64,000 nt of DNA, taken from assembly GCF_025399835.1 (NCBI RefSeq), contig NZ_JAODVR010000001.1, positions 2,046,001-2,110,000 of the forward strand. Reading direction: 5' to 3'. The position numbers were made by a program, and so were the translations under genes. Shown here piece by piece: positions 24,851 through 33,988 of this stretch. This DNA is from Haloarchaeobius sp. HME9146 (lineage in GTDB: Archaea; Halobacteriota; Halobacteria; Halobacteriales; Natrialbaceae). Position 1 is the first letter of the stretch. Each line of letters starts with the position of its first letter. The notes below the pieces were generated by a model. It did no database searches and was not told the origin of the DNA. It saw only the letters and a list, made by a program, of their open reading frames with translations.

Positions 24851-26133
24851 GGCCACAGCCCGCGGGCCTCGTGGGCCTCGGCGACACGGGAGAGTGCGAC
24901 GATGTAGGTCGCCTCGCGCCAGCTCACGTCGCGGGCCTCGACCTCGGCCTTCACCGCGGTCCACGCCTTCAGCATCTCCTGGTGGAGCTCCTCGTTGACG
25001 CGTTCGAGCGACCACTGGCGGCGGTTGATGTCCTGTAGCCACTCGAAGTACGAGACGGTGACACCGCCCGCGTTCGCGAGGATGTCCGGCACGACCGGGA
25101 TGTTGCGCTCCGCGAATATCTCGTCGGCGCGGGTGGTGGTCGGGCCGTTCGCCCCCTCGACGACGAGGTCGGCCTGCACGTCGTGGGCGTTCTCGGCGGT
25201 CAGGACGTTCCCGATGGCGGCCGGGATGAGCACGTCCACGTCGAGTTCCAGCAGTTCCTCGTTCGTCAGCTTCTCCGGGGCGTCGTAGCCCGACACCATA
25301 CCGGGGCGGGCGTCGTGGTCCTCGACGTCCTGCGTGTCGAGTCCGTCGGGGTCGAAGATGGCCCCGTTCACGTCCGAGACGGCGACGACCTTCGCACCCT
25401 TCTCGTCGAGGTAGCGGGCGGCGTACGCGCCGACCGACCCGAAGCCCTGCACGGCGACCGTCGTGTCCGAGATGTCCCAGTCGTAGTACTCGATGGCCTG
25501 CTCGGCGATGATACCGACGGAGCGACCCGGGGACTCCTCGCGGCCGTAGGAACCGCCGATGACCGGCGGCTTGCCGGTGACGACGCCGGGGATGGTCTCG
25601 CCCTCCTGCATCGAGTAGGCGTCCATGAACCACGCCATCTCCTGCGGGCCGGTGCCCATGTCAGGGGCGGGGATGTCGTGTTTCGGGCCGATGAGGTCGC
25701 GCAGTTCCTCGGCGAAGCGGCGGGTGAGCCGCTCCTTCTCGTCCTTCGAGAGTTCCTTCGGGTCGACGACGATGCCACCCTTGCCGCCCCCGAAGGGGAG
25801 GTCCATCACGGCGCACTTCCAGGTCATCCACATCGAGAGCCCGATGCACTCTTCCTCGGTGACGCCGGGGTGGAAGCGCAGCCCACCCTTGAACGGGCCA
25901 CGGACGCTGTCGTGCTGGGCGCGGTAGCCGGTGAAGACCTCGGTCGAGCCGTCGTCACGCTTCAGCGGGATGGAGACGCGCTGGACGCGGTCGGGGTGGT
26001 TGAGGCGTTCGATGGTTCCCTCGTCGACGTCGAGGTACTCGGCCGCCCGGGCGAGCTGGCGTCGGGCTGTCTCCAGGGCGCTCTCTTCGTGCTGTTCCGC
26101 TTCTTCTTCGTCGGTGGCTGTTGCTGTTGCCAT
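24847..26133 (-). CDS. Glutamate dehydrogenase, paralogue 2
   Basis: A 428-residue member of the same family as the gene at 20045-21301. It shows [26 protein letters not shown] and [17 protein letters not shown]. The N-terminus has a Thr/Ala and acidic extension ([18 protein letters not shown]). The ATG at 26133 is chosen; a longer frame reads into the leader. A TATA-like taaataaaa sequence (complement about 26290-26298) is some 155 nt upstream, so the transcript may have a long leader. It is divergent from the MaoC-type hydratase gene. Confidence 0.9.
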   Translation of the reverse strand: MATATATDEEEAEQHEESALETARRQLARAAEYLDVDEGTIERLNHPDRVQRVSIPLKRDDGSTEVFTGYRAQHDSVRGPFKGGLRFHPGVTEEECIGLSMWMTWKCAVMDLPFGGGKGGIVVDPKELSKDEKERLTRRFAEELRDLIGPKHDIPAPDMGTGPQEMAWFMDAYSMQEGETIPGVVTGKPPVIGGSYGREESPGRSVGIIAEQAIEYYDWDISDTTVAVQGFGSVGAYAARYLDEKGAKVVAVSDVNGAIFDPDGLDTQDVEDHDARPGMVSGYDAPEKLTNEELLELDVDVLIPAAIGNVLTAENAHDVQADLVVEGANGPTTTRADEIFAERNIPVVPDILANAGGVTVSYFEWLQDINRRQWSLERVNEELHQEMLKAWTAVKAEVEARDVSWREATYIVALSRVAEAHEARGLWP

Positions 26134-26334
26134 GGTTCTATGGAGTCGCCGCCGTCTGCCACCGTGGACGTGCGAGTCGTGGCTGTGGGTCACAGTGACA
26201 CGACGACGGGCGAAACGGGACCGACAGACGCTGTTCCCACGCGTTGGCGGGCTGCCGGGGCATTTGCCAGACCTTCCGTGGACTCATTGATAAATAAAAC
26301 GGTTTGGGTTCGTGCAGATGTTGCGTGACTCTCT

Positions 26335-26372
26335 CTCACGGTCAGTGCACACGTCTCACAACCGACCGTGAG
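26335..26372. promoter_or_regulatory. Perfect 9-bp inverted repeat between gdh and maoC-like genes
   Basis: Arms CTCACGGTC (26335-26343) and GACCGTGAG (26364-26372) are separated by 20 nt. The repeat lies 42 nt before the MaoC-like start and about 200 nt before the divergent gdh start. It could be an operator or an RNA hairpin. Confidence 0.5.
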
Positions 26373-26413
26373 GAACCACACGACATTTCACACGTGGGTG
26401 CGACGACTCGGCC

Positions 26414-26899
26414 ATGTCAGGGCTCTACTACGAGGAGTTCGAGGTCGGCCAGACCATCGAACACGAGCGACGCCGGACCATCTCCGAGAGCGACAACCAG
26501 CGCTTCTGTGATATGACGATGAACCAGCAGCCGCTCCACCTCGACGAGTCGTTCGCCGCCGACACCCAGTTCGGCGAGCGGTTGGTCAACGGCATCTACA
26601 CCATGGCGCTGGCGGTCGGTATCTCCATCCCGGAGACCACGGACGGGACAATCGTCGCGAACCTCTCGTACGACGAGGTCTCCCACCCCAATCCGGTGTT
26701 CCACGGCGACACCATCCGCGTGCAATCGACCGTGACGGACAAGCGCGAGACGAGCGACGGCGAGCGTGGCATCGTGACGATGCACGTCGAGGTGTTCAAA
26801 CTGCCAGATACGACGGATGGCGAGCCGCGAGACGACGAAACGCTGGTCTGTGAGTTCGAGCGGACCGTTCTCTCGCTGAAGCGCGAGAACGCCGAATAG
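26414..26899 (+). CDS. MaoC family (R)-enoyl-CoA hydratase-like protein
   Basis: A 161-residue single hot-dog domain. The hydratase motif is seen in NQQPLHLDESFAADTQFGE, where the Asn/His/Asp cluster aligns with the active site of MaoC-type hydratases, followed by LVNGIYTMALAVG and NPVFHGDTIRV. It hydrates an enoyl-CoA-like substrate. Mesaconyl-CoA hydratase of the methylaspartate cycle is a larger two-domain relative, so that activity is not certain here. Confidence 0.85.
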   Translation: MSGLYYEEFEVGQTIEHERRRTISESDNQRFCDMTMNQQPLHLDESFAADTQFGERLVNGIYTMALAVGISIPETTDGTIVANLSYDEVSHPNPVFHGDTIRVQSTVTDKRETSDGERGIVTMHVEVFKLPDTTDGEPRDDETLVCEFERTVLSLKRENAE

Positions 26900-26920
26900 G
26901 GACGAACGGCTCGCCCGACG

Positions 26921-27889
26921 CTACAGCCAGCTCTCCTCCCGGAAGTACAGTAGCATGATGGCGGCGATACCCACCATCCCCAGCATCACGGCGTGGTAGG
27001 CGTACTCCCAGCCCAGTTCGGGCATCACGGAGAAGTTCATCCCGTAGATGCCGACGACGAACGTCAGGGGCAGGATGATGGTGGCGACGACGGTCAGGGT
27101 CTTCATCACCTCGTTCATGTTCATCGAGATAGAGTTGAGGTAGATGTCCCGCGCGCCCGTCACCAGGTCGCGGTACGTCTCGATGAGTTCGACCAGCTGG
27201 ACGAGCTGGTCGTACACGTCACGGAAGTACTTCTCGTGGCGTTCTTCGATGACGTTGTCGTCACCCCGCGCGAGGACGCCGACCGCGTCCCGGCTCGGCC
27301 AGAGCACCCGTCTGACCGAGAGCAGTTCGCGGCGCAGGCTGTTGATGTCTTCGAGCGTCTCGATGCCGGTCGCGCCGACGACCTCCTCCTCGACGGCCTC
27401 GATGTCGTCTTCCACCTCGTCGATGAGGTCGAAGTAGTCGTTGGTGACGTTGTCGAGGATGCGGTAGGCGGTGAAATCCGGCCCGCGAGAGAGGATGCGC
27501 TGGTCCTCGCGGGTGACCGCGTTCCACACCTTCCCGACCGCCCGCAGGGTCGTCAACGAGAGTGTCACGACCCAGTCCTCGCCGATGAATATGCCGACCG
27601 TCTCGGACCTGACCTCCTCCTCGAACGTGGTATCGCCGGCCCGGAGGACCGCCGTCTTCACCAGCGTGAACACGTGCTCCGGGAATATTTCGGTCTTCGG
27701 ACGCACGTCGTTGCGCACGTCGTCGAGTTCGAGTTCGTGGATGCCGAACGTCCCCGCGACCTGCTGGAGTTCCTCGTCGGTCGCATCGCTAACACGAATC
27801 CAGGTCGTCCCGTTCGCCTCCTTGGCCTCGGTGAGGTCCTCGTGGTCGTTCACACCGCTGCTGTCGAACACGTGCGACTGGATGGTCAC
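26921..27889 (-). CDS. corA: CorA-type magnesium/divalent-cation transporter
   Basis: A 322-residue channel-type transporter. The N-terminal soluble funnel domain is followed by a long helix and two C-terminal transmembrane helices; the selectivity motif YGMNF lies at the end of the first. The protein ends YFREESWL. Start is a GTG at 27889, which overlaps the stop of a small upstream membrane-protein gene by four bases (GTGA), indicating an operon. Confidence 0.92.
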   Translation of the reverse strand: MTIQSHVFDSSGVNDHEDLTEAKEANGTTWIRVSDATDEELQQVAGTFGIHELELDDVRNDVRPKTEIFPEHVFTLVKTAVLRAGDTTFEEEVRSETVGIFIGEDWVVTLSLTTLRAVGKVWNAVTREDQRILSRGPDFTAYRILDNVTNDYFDLIDEVEDDIEAVEEEVVGATGIETLEDINSLRRELLSVRRVLWPSRDAVGVLARGDDNVIEERHEKYFRDVYDQLVQLVELIETYRDLVTGARDIYLNSISMNMNEVMKTLTVVATIILPLTFVVGIYGMNFSVMPELGWEYAYHAVMLGMVGIAAIMLLYFREESWL

Positions 27890-28056
27890 TCGGGCTCACC
27901 CCGCCCGAAGTCGGTCCCGACGGCGGCCAGGGTGAGGCCGATCATCACGCCGGTCACGGAGAAGGCCCGTCCCGGATAGGGCGCGACCACCCCGATACCA
28001 TAGCCCACCAGTCCCAGCACCGTGAGTGCGCCCCCGGCCACGAACGTCCGGTTCAT
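27886..28056 (-). CDS. Small two-helix membrane protein upstream of corA (56 aa)
   Basis: From an ATG at complement 28054-28056 the frame encodes MNRTFVAGGALTVLGLVGYG, then a second hydrophobic stretch (SVTGVMIGLTLAAVG) and the tail TDFGRGEPE. Its stop overlaps corA's GTG, so the two are co-translated. It may be an accessory of the transporter. Not long enough to assign to a family. Confidence 0.6.
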   Translation of the reverse strand: MNRTFVAGGALTVLGLVGYGIGVVAPYPGRAFSVTGVMIGLTLAAVGTDFGRGEPE

Positions 28057-28166
28057 GGTCGGCAGTGTCGTGCCGACGACAAAAACGTTGCCTGCCGACC
28101 GACCTGTGGTCGCGGAGCCCGTGAGAAACCGGGAGAGGGATAGTACTCCGGTCCACAGGGTCGGTC

Positions 28167-28589
28167 ATGAGCACAGCCCAGCGTCTGTTCGGCCTCGACG
28201 CCCGGCCATTGTCGGCCGTCTGGAAGCTCGCGGGGGCGGACCTCGTCGTCCTCGTCGCGCTCATCACGGCCGGCGAACTTCGCCACGGCGTGAACCCGAT
28301 TACGGCACCCGTCGCCGTCGCAGAGACCATGTTCCCCTTCCTGGTCGGCTGGTTCCTCGTCGCGACGCTCGTCGGCGCGTACGGGGACCGGGCCTTCGCG
28401 GGCGGCGTGGAATCGGCACGGCTGGCCGCCGGTGCCTGGATCGGTGGCGCGAACATCGGTCTCATGCTCCGCGCCTCGCCGTACTTCTCTGGGAACTCCC
28501 CGTGGACGTTCATGCTCGTGATGACCGGTCTCGGCGCGGTCACCTTCGGAATCGCACGCCCGCTCGTCGTGCGCTGGCTGGTCGAATAA
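28167..28589 (+). CDS. DUF3054 family membrane protein
   Basis: A 140-residue protein with four predicted transmembrane helices, beginning after SAVWKLAGADLVVLVALITA. The conserved elements (GADLVVLVAL, AETMFPFLVGWFL, FGIARPLVVRWL) fit the DUF3054 family found in actinobacteria and haloarchaea. Function unknown. It stands alone between corA and an MFS gene, convergent with the latter. Confidence 0.75.
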   Translation: MSTAQRLFGLDARPLSAVWKLAGADLVVLVALITAGELRHGVNPITAPVAVAETMFPFLVGWFLVATLVGAYGDRAFAGGVESARLAAGAWIGGANIGLMLRASPYFSGNSPWTFMLVMTGLGAVTFGIARPLVVRWLVE

Positions 28590-28604
28590 TCGAACGCATC
28601 GTTT

Positions 28605-29819
28605 TCAGCGGCGACTCAACACCAGACTGGCCAGTCCGCCGAACAGGCCGATACCCGCGAGCGCCAGGAACAGTGCACCGGTGTCCGCGAAGGTGAGCAG
28701 TCCGCCCGCGAGGACGCCACCGAGTGCGCCGACACCGAACACGCCGAGGTAGGTGTATCCGTAGGAGAGTCCCCGCGTGCCGGCGGGCGTGTGTTCGGCG
28801 ACGGCGGCCTGGTAGAGCGGCTGGACGAGGAACAGGAAGAAGCCGAGCACGGCACACAACGCTAGGAAGGCGTAGATACCGAGATCGGCGACCGGCAGGA
28901 AGACGAGCGCGATGACCGCCAGCGCGGGGAACGCGATTCTGAGCGCCTTCGCGGGCTCCGTCCGGTCGGTCAGCCGTCCGCCGACATACTGCCCGGCGAT
29001 ACCGACCATCAGGAGCCCGGCGTAGACGTACCGGGCGGGTTCGAGCTCCTGCCCGGCGAGCTCGATGGGGTCGAACGAGGGGAAGCCACCGAGGATCTCG
29101 GGCAGGAACGTCAGGACCCCGCGATAGTACAGCCCCGAGGCCATGACGATGGCGAAGATGACGAGGAAGCCGCCCGCGAACAGCGCGCGACTCCCCGCCA
29201 GGAACTCCGAGAGCGAGGAGACGCTGTCGGCCTTCGAGTCGCCGCCGTCTGCCACTGCGGCGCGTTCGTCCACGTCGATGCGGGTCGCGACGGTCGCGGC
29301 GAGGAGCGCGGGGACCGCCAGGGCGAGGGCGACCTGCCGCCAGTCGAGGACGAGCAGGAGCGTCGCCGTCAGCAACGGGCCGAGCGCGATGCCGAGGTTC
29401 CCAGCCATCCCGTGGTAGGCGAACGCCGAGCCGCGTGCTTCGGTCCCGCGGCTGATGAGCGAGAGCCCGGAAGGATGGTAGACGCTGGCGGCCGCCCCCC
29501 AGAGCAGCAGTGCCAGGGCGACGACGGGGATGCCCGGCGCGACAGAGAGGAGCGCGAACGCCCCACTCATCCCGACCAGACAGCCGACGATGAGGCGCTT
29601 CGACCCGACGACGTCCGCGAGCACGCCACCCGGGAGCGCGCCGAGACCGAACAGGCCGTAGCCGACCGCGGTGACGAGTCCCAGGGTCGCCTCGGTCGCT
29701 CCGAAGCTGCCCGGCGCGAGCCAGACGCTCACGAAGATGGGGATGGAGAGTTCGTAGGTGTGGACCATCCCGTGCCCGACCATCACGAGCGCGACGATTG
29801 CGCGGTCGTTCCGATTCAC
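28605..29819 (-). CDS. Major facilitator superfamily transporter
   Basis: A 404-residue, 12-helix MFS permease. It has the inter-helix 2-3 motif region GVLADVVGSKRLIVG and the symmetrical second half with GGRLTDRTEPAKALR; a charged loop of about 25 residues separates the halves. Substrate unknown. I chose a GTG (VNRNDRAIVALVMVGHG) at 29819 because the longer frame reads into an AT-rich promoter region that contains a tatat element near 29884. Confidence 0.85.
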   Translation of the reverse strand: MNRNDRAIVALVMVGHGMVHTYELSIPIFVSVWLAPGSFGATEATLGLVTAVGYGLFGLGALPGGVLADVVGSKRLIVGCLVGMSGAFALLSVAPGIPVVALALLLWGAAASVYHPSGLSLISRGTEARGSAFAYHGMAGNLGIALGPLLTATLLLVLDWRQVALALAVPALLAATVATRIDVDERAAVADGGDSKADSVSSLSEFLAGSRALFAGGFLVIFAIVMASGLYYRGVLTFLPEILGGFPSFDPIELAGQELEPARYVYAGLLMVGIAGQYVGGRLTDRTEPAKALRIAFPALAVIALVFLPVADLGIYAFLALCAVLGFFLFLVQPLYQAAVAEHTPAGTRGLSYGYTYLGVFGVGALGGVLAGGLLTFADTGALFLALAGIGLFGGLASLVLSRR

Positions 29820-30037
29820 GGACGTGTGGTCGTGAGTCGGTCGGTAAAACGCATCGGTTCCGGCACTGAGCGAAAGCAGAAAACATATATTGGGTGTCCT
29901 GCACCAGAGGTAAATTCTGAGAAAACGCAAGAGGGCGTCGAGTTATGCAACCTGAATCGAGCTCATAAGTTATGGATAACACATGCGCTATTTATGAATC
30001 AGCCATAGATGTCCTATCTCGCTCCTATAGGCGAAAG

Positions 30038-30047
30038 CTTTATATTC
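30038..30047 (+). promoter_or_regulatory. TATA-like box of a small membrane-protein gene
   Basis: The element ctttatattc lies 27-36 nt before the ATG at 30074. The whole 29830-30070 interval is markedly AT-rich compared with its surroundings and contains no recognisable gene. Confidence 0.55.
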
Positions 30048-30073
30048 TCCTTTCCCATAATTTCTAATACGTT

Positions 30074-30307
30074 ATGACTGGGTATTACGACATCGTTCTA
30101 GGGCTGATTCCGCTCGCACTCCTCGGTGGCACCGGCGCGCTCACCACACTCACGACCCTCCAGCTGGAGGCCGCCGTTCCCATCGCCGCACTCACGGCTG
30201 CGCTGCTCATCGGACACGCCATGTTCGTCCGAGGACCGGTCGACACCATCACCGCGAAGACGGACACCACCAACACGCCGTCCGCGCCCGCGCCCAACGC
30301 CGACTGA
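30074..30307 (+). CDS. Small two-helix membrane protein (77 aa)
   Basis: MTGYYDIVLGLIPLALLGGT opens the first hydrophobic helix; a second spans about residues 33-52 (AAVPIAALTAALLIGHAMFV). The Thr/Pro/Ala-rich tail ends SAPAPNAD. A strong TATA-like box sits at leaderless distance. Function unknown. Confidence 0.65.
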   Translation: MTGYYDIVLGLIPLALLGGTGALTTLTTLQLEAAVPIAALTAALLIGHAMFVRGPVDTITAKTDTTNTPSAPAPNAD

Positions 30308-30358
30308 CCAACCTACCCAGCATACGCCTTTTTACCGCTGGCTATCGATTCGCTGACC

Positions 30359-31357
30359 ATGACGAACGCGCTGTTCCTGACCAGTGACGACGTCGCCGGA
30401 CTCGCCGAACCAGCCGAGTACGTCGATGCCGTCCGAGACGCCTACCGCCAGCGCGGCGAGGGCGCACCCGCGAAACCACGGACCACACTTCGGAACGACG
30501 ACCCGCCGGGGATGCTGTTCAGCTACTCCGCGGTGCTTCCCGAGACGGGTGCCATGGGCGGCTACATGTACTCCGCCGGCTTCGGCCAGGTCGACGCGTG
30601 GTTCATGACGCCCCTGTTCGACGCGGAGTCGGGAGCGCCCCTGGCGCTCATCGACGGCGCGAGCATGAACCCGTACAAGACCGGCGCCGCGGGCGGGGTC
30701 GCGGTCGACGCACTCGCCCGCGACGACGCCACGAAGCTCGCGGTCATCGGGACCGGCGCGCAGGCCCGGGGCCAGCTCAAGGCCACGATGACGGTCCGAG
30801 ACTTCGAGACCGTGAACGTGTTCTCCCCGACGAAGGAGAACCGCGAGGGCTTCGCGGCCGAGATGAACGAACGCTACGACGCCTCGGTCGCTGCGGTCGC
30901 TTCCTCGGCCGCGGCGGTCGAGGATGCCGACGTGGTCATCACGGCGACGACCGCCTCGGAACCCGTCTTCGACGGTGACCTGCTCGAACCGGGCACCCAC
31001 GTCACCGCGATGGGCCAGTACCACCCGGAGAAGCGCGAACTCGACCACACGACCATCGAGCGCGCCACGTACGTCCCCGACCTCCGCGAGCGCGTCACGC
31101 AGGACGCCGGCTCGTTCATCAGCGCGATGGAGGCCGGCGTGGTCGACGAGGACGACATCCACGCGGAACTCGGCGAGGTCGTCGCCGGCGAGGCACCCGG
31201 CAGAGAAGGGGAGGAGGACATCACCGTGTTCGACTCCGGTGGGACCGGCATCGAGACGACCGCCGCAGCCTACATGCTCTACGAGAAGGCCGTCGCCCAG
31301 GACCTCGGCCAGGAGATCAGCATCTCGCCGGCGAGCGAAGCCCTGACCGGCGAGTGA
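30359..31357 (+). CDS. Ornithine cyclodeaminase / mu-crystallin family protein
   Basis: A 332-residue protein of the OCD/mu-crystallin superfamily (alanine dehydrogenase, ornithine cyclodeaminase, ketimine reductase). Conserved parts are MLFSYSAVLPETGAMGGY, the Rossmann signature AVIGTGAQARGQL (about 126-138), and FDSGGTGIETTAAAYMLYEKA near the C-terminus. The family acts on amino or imino acids with NAD(P); the exact reaction is not decidable. A ttttta element precedes it. Confidence 0.85.
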   Translation: MTNALFLTSDDVAGLAEPAEYVDAVRDAYRQRGEGAPAKPRTTLRNDDPPGMLFSYSAVLPETGAMGGYMYSAGFGQVDAWFMTPLFDAESGAPLALIDGASMNPYKTGAAGGVAVDALARDDATKLAVIGTGAQARGQLKATMTVRDFETVNVFSPTKENREGFAAEMNERYDASVAAVASSAAAVEDADVVITATTASEPVFDGDLLEPGTHVTAMGQYHPEKRELDHTTIERATYVPDLRERVTQDAGSFISAMEAGVVDEDDIHAELGEVVAGEAPGREGEEDITVFDSGGTGIETTAAAYMLYEKAVAQDLGQEISISPASEALTGE

Positions 31358-31361
31358 GCGG

Positions 31362-32015
31362 TCACCCCGGCACGAACGCGGTCACGAGGTTGTGCTCGAT
31401 CCGCTGCAGGTGCTCGCTGACGGTCCCAGGTGCGAGGTCCAGCGCGGCCGCGAGTTCCCGGTGGGTCGTCCCCCGCGGCACGTCGTAGTAGCCGGCCGCG
31501 ACGGCCGCCTCGAGAATCTCTCGCTGTCGCTCGGTCAGCACCGTCGAGAGCGATGGCGTCGAACGCCGGTATCGGCCGGTCCGTTCGAGCGTCACCGTAA
31601 TCGCCGACGGGATGGCTGCGACCGCCTCGGCCAGTGCGTGACTCGTCCCGACGAACGTCACCCGCGCCTCGGGAACCCCATCGGCCGCGACGAACTCGAC
31701 CGGCCACTCGAGCACGACGGCGTGGTCGAAGAGGACGCCCAGGAGGTCGTCCATGAGCGGCGACGCCTCGTAGTGGACGTACGCGATACCCGACTCCGAA
31801 ACCTCGAACTCGTCGACGGCCGACGACTGCTGTAACACCTCGCGAGCGAGTTCGAGGTCGCCGCGCAACTGTATCAACTCGGCATAGCCGTCGTCACCGA
31901 CCGGGTTGATGTAATGGAGCGCCTCGACGGCCACGTCCGGCGTGGTCGCGAGGGCGTCGTACAGCGGATGGAGACCGGTGTCTTCCCAGGTGAGCGCCAC
32001 GGTCGTGCTGCGCAT
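31362..32015 (-). CDS. HTH-10 (Bat-type) transcriptional regulator
   Basis: A 217-residue protein with an N-terminal sensory-like alpha/beta region and a C-terminal HTH-10 domain of the bacterio-opsin-activator type: LTERQREILEAAVAAGYYDV followed by THRELAAALDLAPGTVSEHL. It probably regulates transcription. It converges with the OCD-family gene across four bases. I chose the ATG at 32015; a tatataaat element lies about 25 nt upstream on the minus strand, consistent with a leaderless start. Confidence 0.85.
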   Translation of the reverse strand: MRSTTVALTWEDTGLHPLYDALATTPDVAVEALHYINPVGDDGYAELIQLRGDLELAREVLQQSSAVDEFEVSESGIAYVHYEASPLMDDLLGVLFDHAVVLEWPVEFVAADGVPEARVTFVGTSHALAEAVAAIPSAITVTLERTGRYRRSTPSLSTVLTERQREILEAAVAAGYYDVPRGTTHRELAAALDLAPGTVSEHLQRIEHNLVTAFVPG

Positions 32016-32101
32016 CTCGCTGCGTGTTCGACTAGGATATATAAATACAGCTAGCATGCTCGGAGTAATCCCCACCGCAGGTGGACTCCAACGACTGGTG
32101 T

Positions 32102-32524
32102 ATGTCACACACGTCGTTCCGACGCCTCGCACTGCTGTTGCTCCTCGTCACCGGCTTGCTCGTGTCGCTCGCGCCCTGGGGCCCCATCGAGACCCGGTCG
32201 TTCGCACACCTCTCGCCCGCTGTCTACTGGGGATTCAACGGCTTCCTGACCGCGCTCGGCCTCGCGAGCCTGGCGACGGCCTCCCGGCTCTGGCAGGGGC
32301 GGCGGGTCGCTGTGCCGGCCGCGATAGGACTCGCCGTCCTCTACGTCCTCGTCTACCTGCTTGACCTGCTCGGCGTCTTCCCCACGTCGCCGGACGCGAT
32401 GCCCCCGCTGTTGCTGGCTATCGAGGTCGTCGATACCGTGCTGGCGGTTGCAGTTGTCGTCTACGGGTACAGTCTGTGGCGGACCTCCCCCTCGTCGAGC
32501 ACCGGGGCAGTTCGGGCGGAGTGA
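32102..32524 (+). CDS. Four-helix membrane protein of unknown function
   Basis: A 140-residue protein with four predicted transmembrane helices: RLALLLLLVTGLLVSLA, FNGFLTALGLASLATAS, PAAIGLAVLYVLVYLLDLL and EVVDTVLAVAVVVYGYSL. The ATG (MSHTSFRR) is preferred; a GTG seven codons upstream is an alternative. No family recognised. Confidence 0.6.
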   Translation: MSHTSFRRLALLLLLVTGLLVSLAPWGPIETRSFAHLSPAVYWGFNGFLTALGLASLATASRLWQGRRVAVPAAIGLAVLYVLVYLLDLLGVFPTSPDAMPPLLLAIEVVDTVLAVAVVVYGYSLWRTSPSSSTGAVRAE

Positions 32525-32581
32525 GCGGACTCGGCGCGCCGCCGGTCAGCCGATACTTTCATATCGTACAGTGGATACCTG

Positions 32582-33184
32582 ATGAACGACATGTCCCGCG
32601 AGACCACCTGGAACGACGTGTACGCGGTCGGCGATCGCTTTCGCACGTTCGACCAGCCGTGGGCTATCGCGGGTGGGTGGGCACTCGATTGCTTCCTCGG
32701 CGAGCAGACCCGGTCCCACGGGGACGTCGAGGTCGCGGTGTTCCGCGAGGACCAGCACGCCCTGCGCGAGCACCTCTCGGACTGGACGTTCGAGGTGGCA
32801 GTCCCCGGAGAGGAGCGGACGGAACCGTGGCCAACCGGGGAGTGGCTGGAACTCCCCCGGCACGAACTCCACGCCCGCAACGAGGCGTTCGAACTCCCAC
32901 AGCTGGAGTGTCTGCTCAACGAGCACGATGGCGAACAGTGGAACTTCCGCCGTGATTCTCGTGTGACCCGCGACATCGAGAAGGTGATTCGCGTCTCCGA
33001 GACCGGCATCCCGTATCTCGCCCCCGAAATCGTTCTCTGCTACAAGCTCCCGATATTCGGCGAGCACGACGAAGCCGACTTCGACCGCGTGCTCCCACAG
33101 CTCGCCCCCGAGCCACGCGGCTGGCTCCGGGAGGCGATTCTCACCGTCGACCCGGACCACCACTGGCTGCGGGCGTTCGAGTGA
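32582..33184 (+). CDS. Aminoglycoside nucleotidyltransferase-like protein
   Basis: A 200-residue nucleotidyltransferase-fold protein similar to the ANT(2'')/COG-type family. The N-terminus has WAIAGGWALDCFLGEQTRSH, and HGDVEVAVFREDQ supplies the usual metal-binding acids; the C-terminal helical part includes LAPEIVLCYKLPIF. Relatives adenylylate aminoglycosides, but chromosomal homologues in archaea have no demonstrated substrate, and resistance should not be assumed. Confidence 0.75.
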   Translation: MNDMSRETTWNDVYAVGDRFRTFDQPWAIAGGWALDCFLGEQTRSHGDVEVAVFREDQHALREHLSDWTFEVAVPGEERTEPWPTGEWLELPRHELHARNEAFELPQLECLLNEHDGEQWNFRRDSRVTRDIEKVIRVSETGIPYLAPEIVLCYKLPIFGEHDEADFDRVLPQLAPEPRGWLREAILTVDPDHHWLRAFE

Positions 33185-33205
33185 GATTGATTCTTCCTTC
33201 GGAAC

Positions 33206-33907
33206 TCAGACGCTCTCGGTCAGGCCGCCGTCGACACGGATGTTCTGGCCGGTGACGTAGCTCGCCGCGTCCGAGGCCAGGAACCCGACGACGTCGGCTA
33301 TCTCGTCAGTTCGCGCCGACCTGCCCATCGGAATCTCGTCTCGGGTCGCCTCGTCAATCTCGTAGCTGTCGGTGTACCCCGGAAGCACGCTGTTCATCCG
33401 GATGTTCTCGCTGGCGTAGCGGTCGGCGTAGAGCTTGGTGAACCCACCGAGCCCGGCCCGGAGCACCGACGAGACCGGGAAATCGAGCGACGGTTCGTAC
33501 GCAGAGAAGGTCGAGACGTTGACGATGCTGCCGCCACCCTGTTCCTCGAACACTGGCGTGACGAGGCGAGCCATCCGGACCACGTTGAGCAACACGAGGT
33601 CGAGTCCGTCGTGCCAGTCCTCGTCGGCGATATCGAGCAGGTCGCCCGTCGCGGGGTGGCCGGTGTTGTTGACGACCACGTCGATTCTTCCATATCGGTC
33701 GGTCGCGGCCTCGACGAGAGCTTCTAGGTCTGCCGGGTCGGTGACCGACCCCTCGAAGCCGACGCCGCCGAGGTCGTCGGCCACGTCCCGCGCTGCGCCC
33801 GACTTCGAGAGCAGTACGGGCGTGTACCCGTCGTCCGCCAGTCTGCGTGCACAGGCTGCGCCGATACCACGTCCTGCCGCGGTCACGACCGCGATTTCGT
33901 CGTCCAT
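33206..33907 (-). CDS. SDR-family oxidoreductase with altered active site
   Basis: A 233-residue short-chain dehydrogenase. The NAD(P) motif TAAGRGIGAACARRL, the VNNTGHPATGDL segment and the C-terminal YVTGQNIRVDGGLTESV are all typical. The catalytic YxxxK is missing: at the aligned place the protein reads VSSVLRAGLGGF, so Tyr and Lys become Ser and Arg. A recognised subgroup of FabG-like proteins shows the same substitution, so this is probably ancestral and not damage. Activity as a ketoreductase is doubtful. Confidence 0.8.
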   Translation of the reverse strand: MDDEIAVVTAAGRGIGAACARRLADDGYTPVLLSKSGAARDVADDLGGVGFEGSVTDPADLEALVEAATDRYGRIDVVVNNTGHPATGDLLDIADEDWHDGLDLVLLNVVRMARLVTPVFEEQGGGSIVNVSTFSAYEPSLDFPVSSVLRAGLGGFTKLYADRYASENIRMNSVLPGYTDSYEIDEATRDEIPMGRSARTDEIADVVGFLASDAASYVTGQNIRVDGGLTESV

Positions 33908-33988
33908 GGGTGGGGTTCGTCGGTGCGGTAGATGTCACTTTGGGCAGTGGCGTCGATACCCGCGAAAGACCGCAACAACAGGGAGCGG

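Noticed and set aside
29820-30073. AT-rich interval as a possible replication origin or small RNA
   Set aside because: There is no orc1/cdc6 gene nearby and no repeated origin-recognition motif; two promoters (MFS and a small membrane protein) are enough to explain the AT content.
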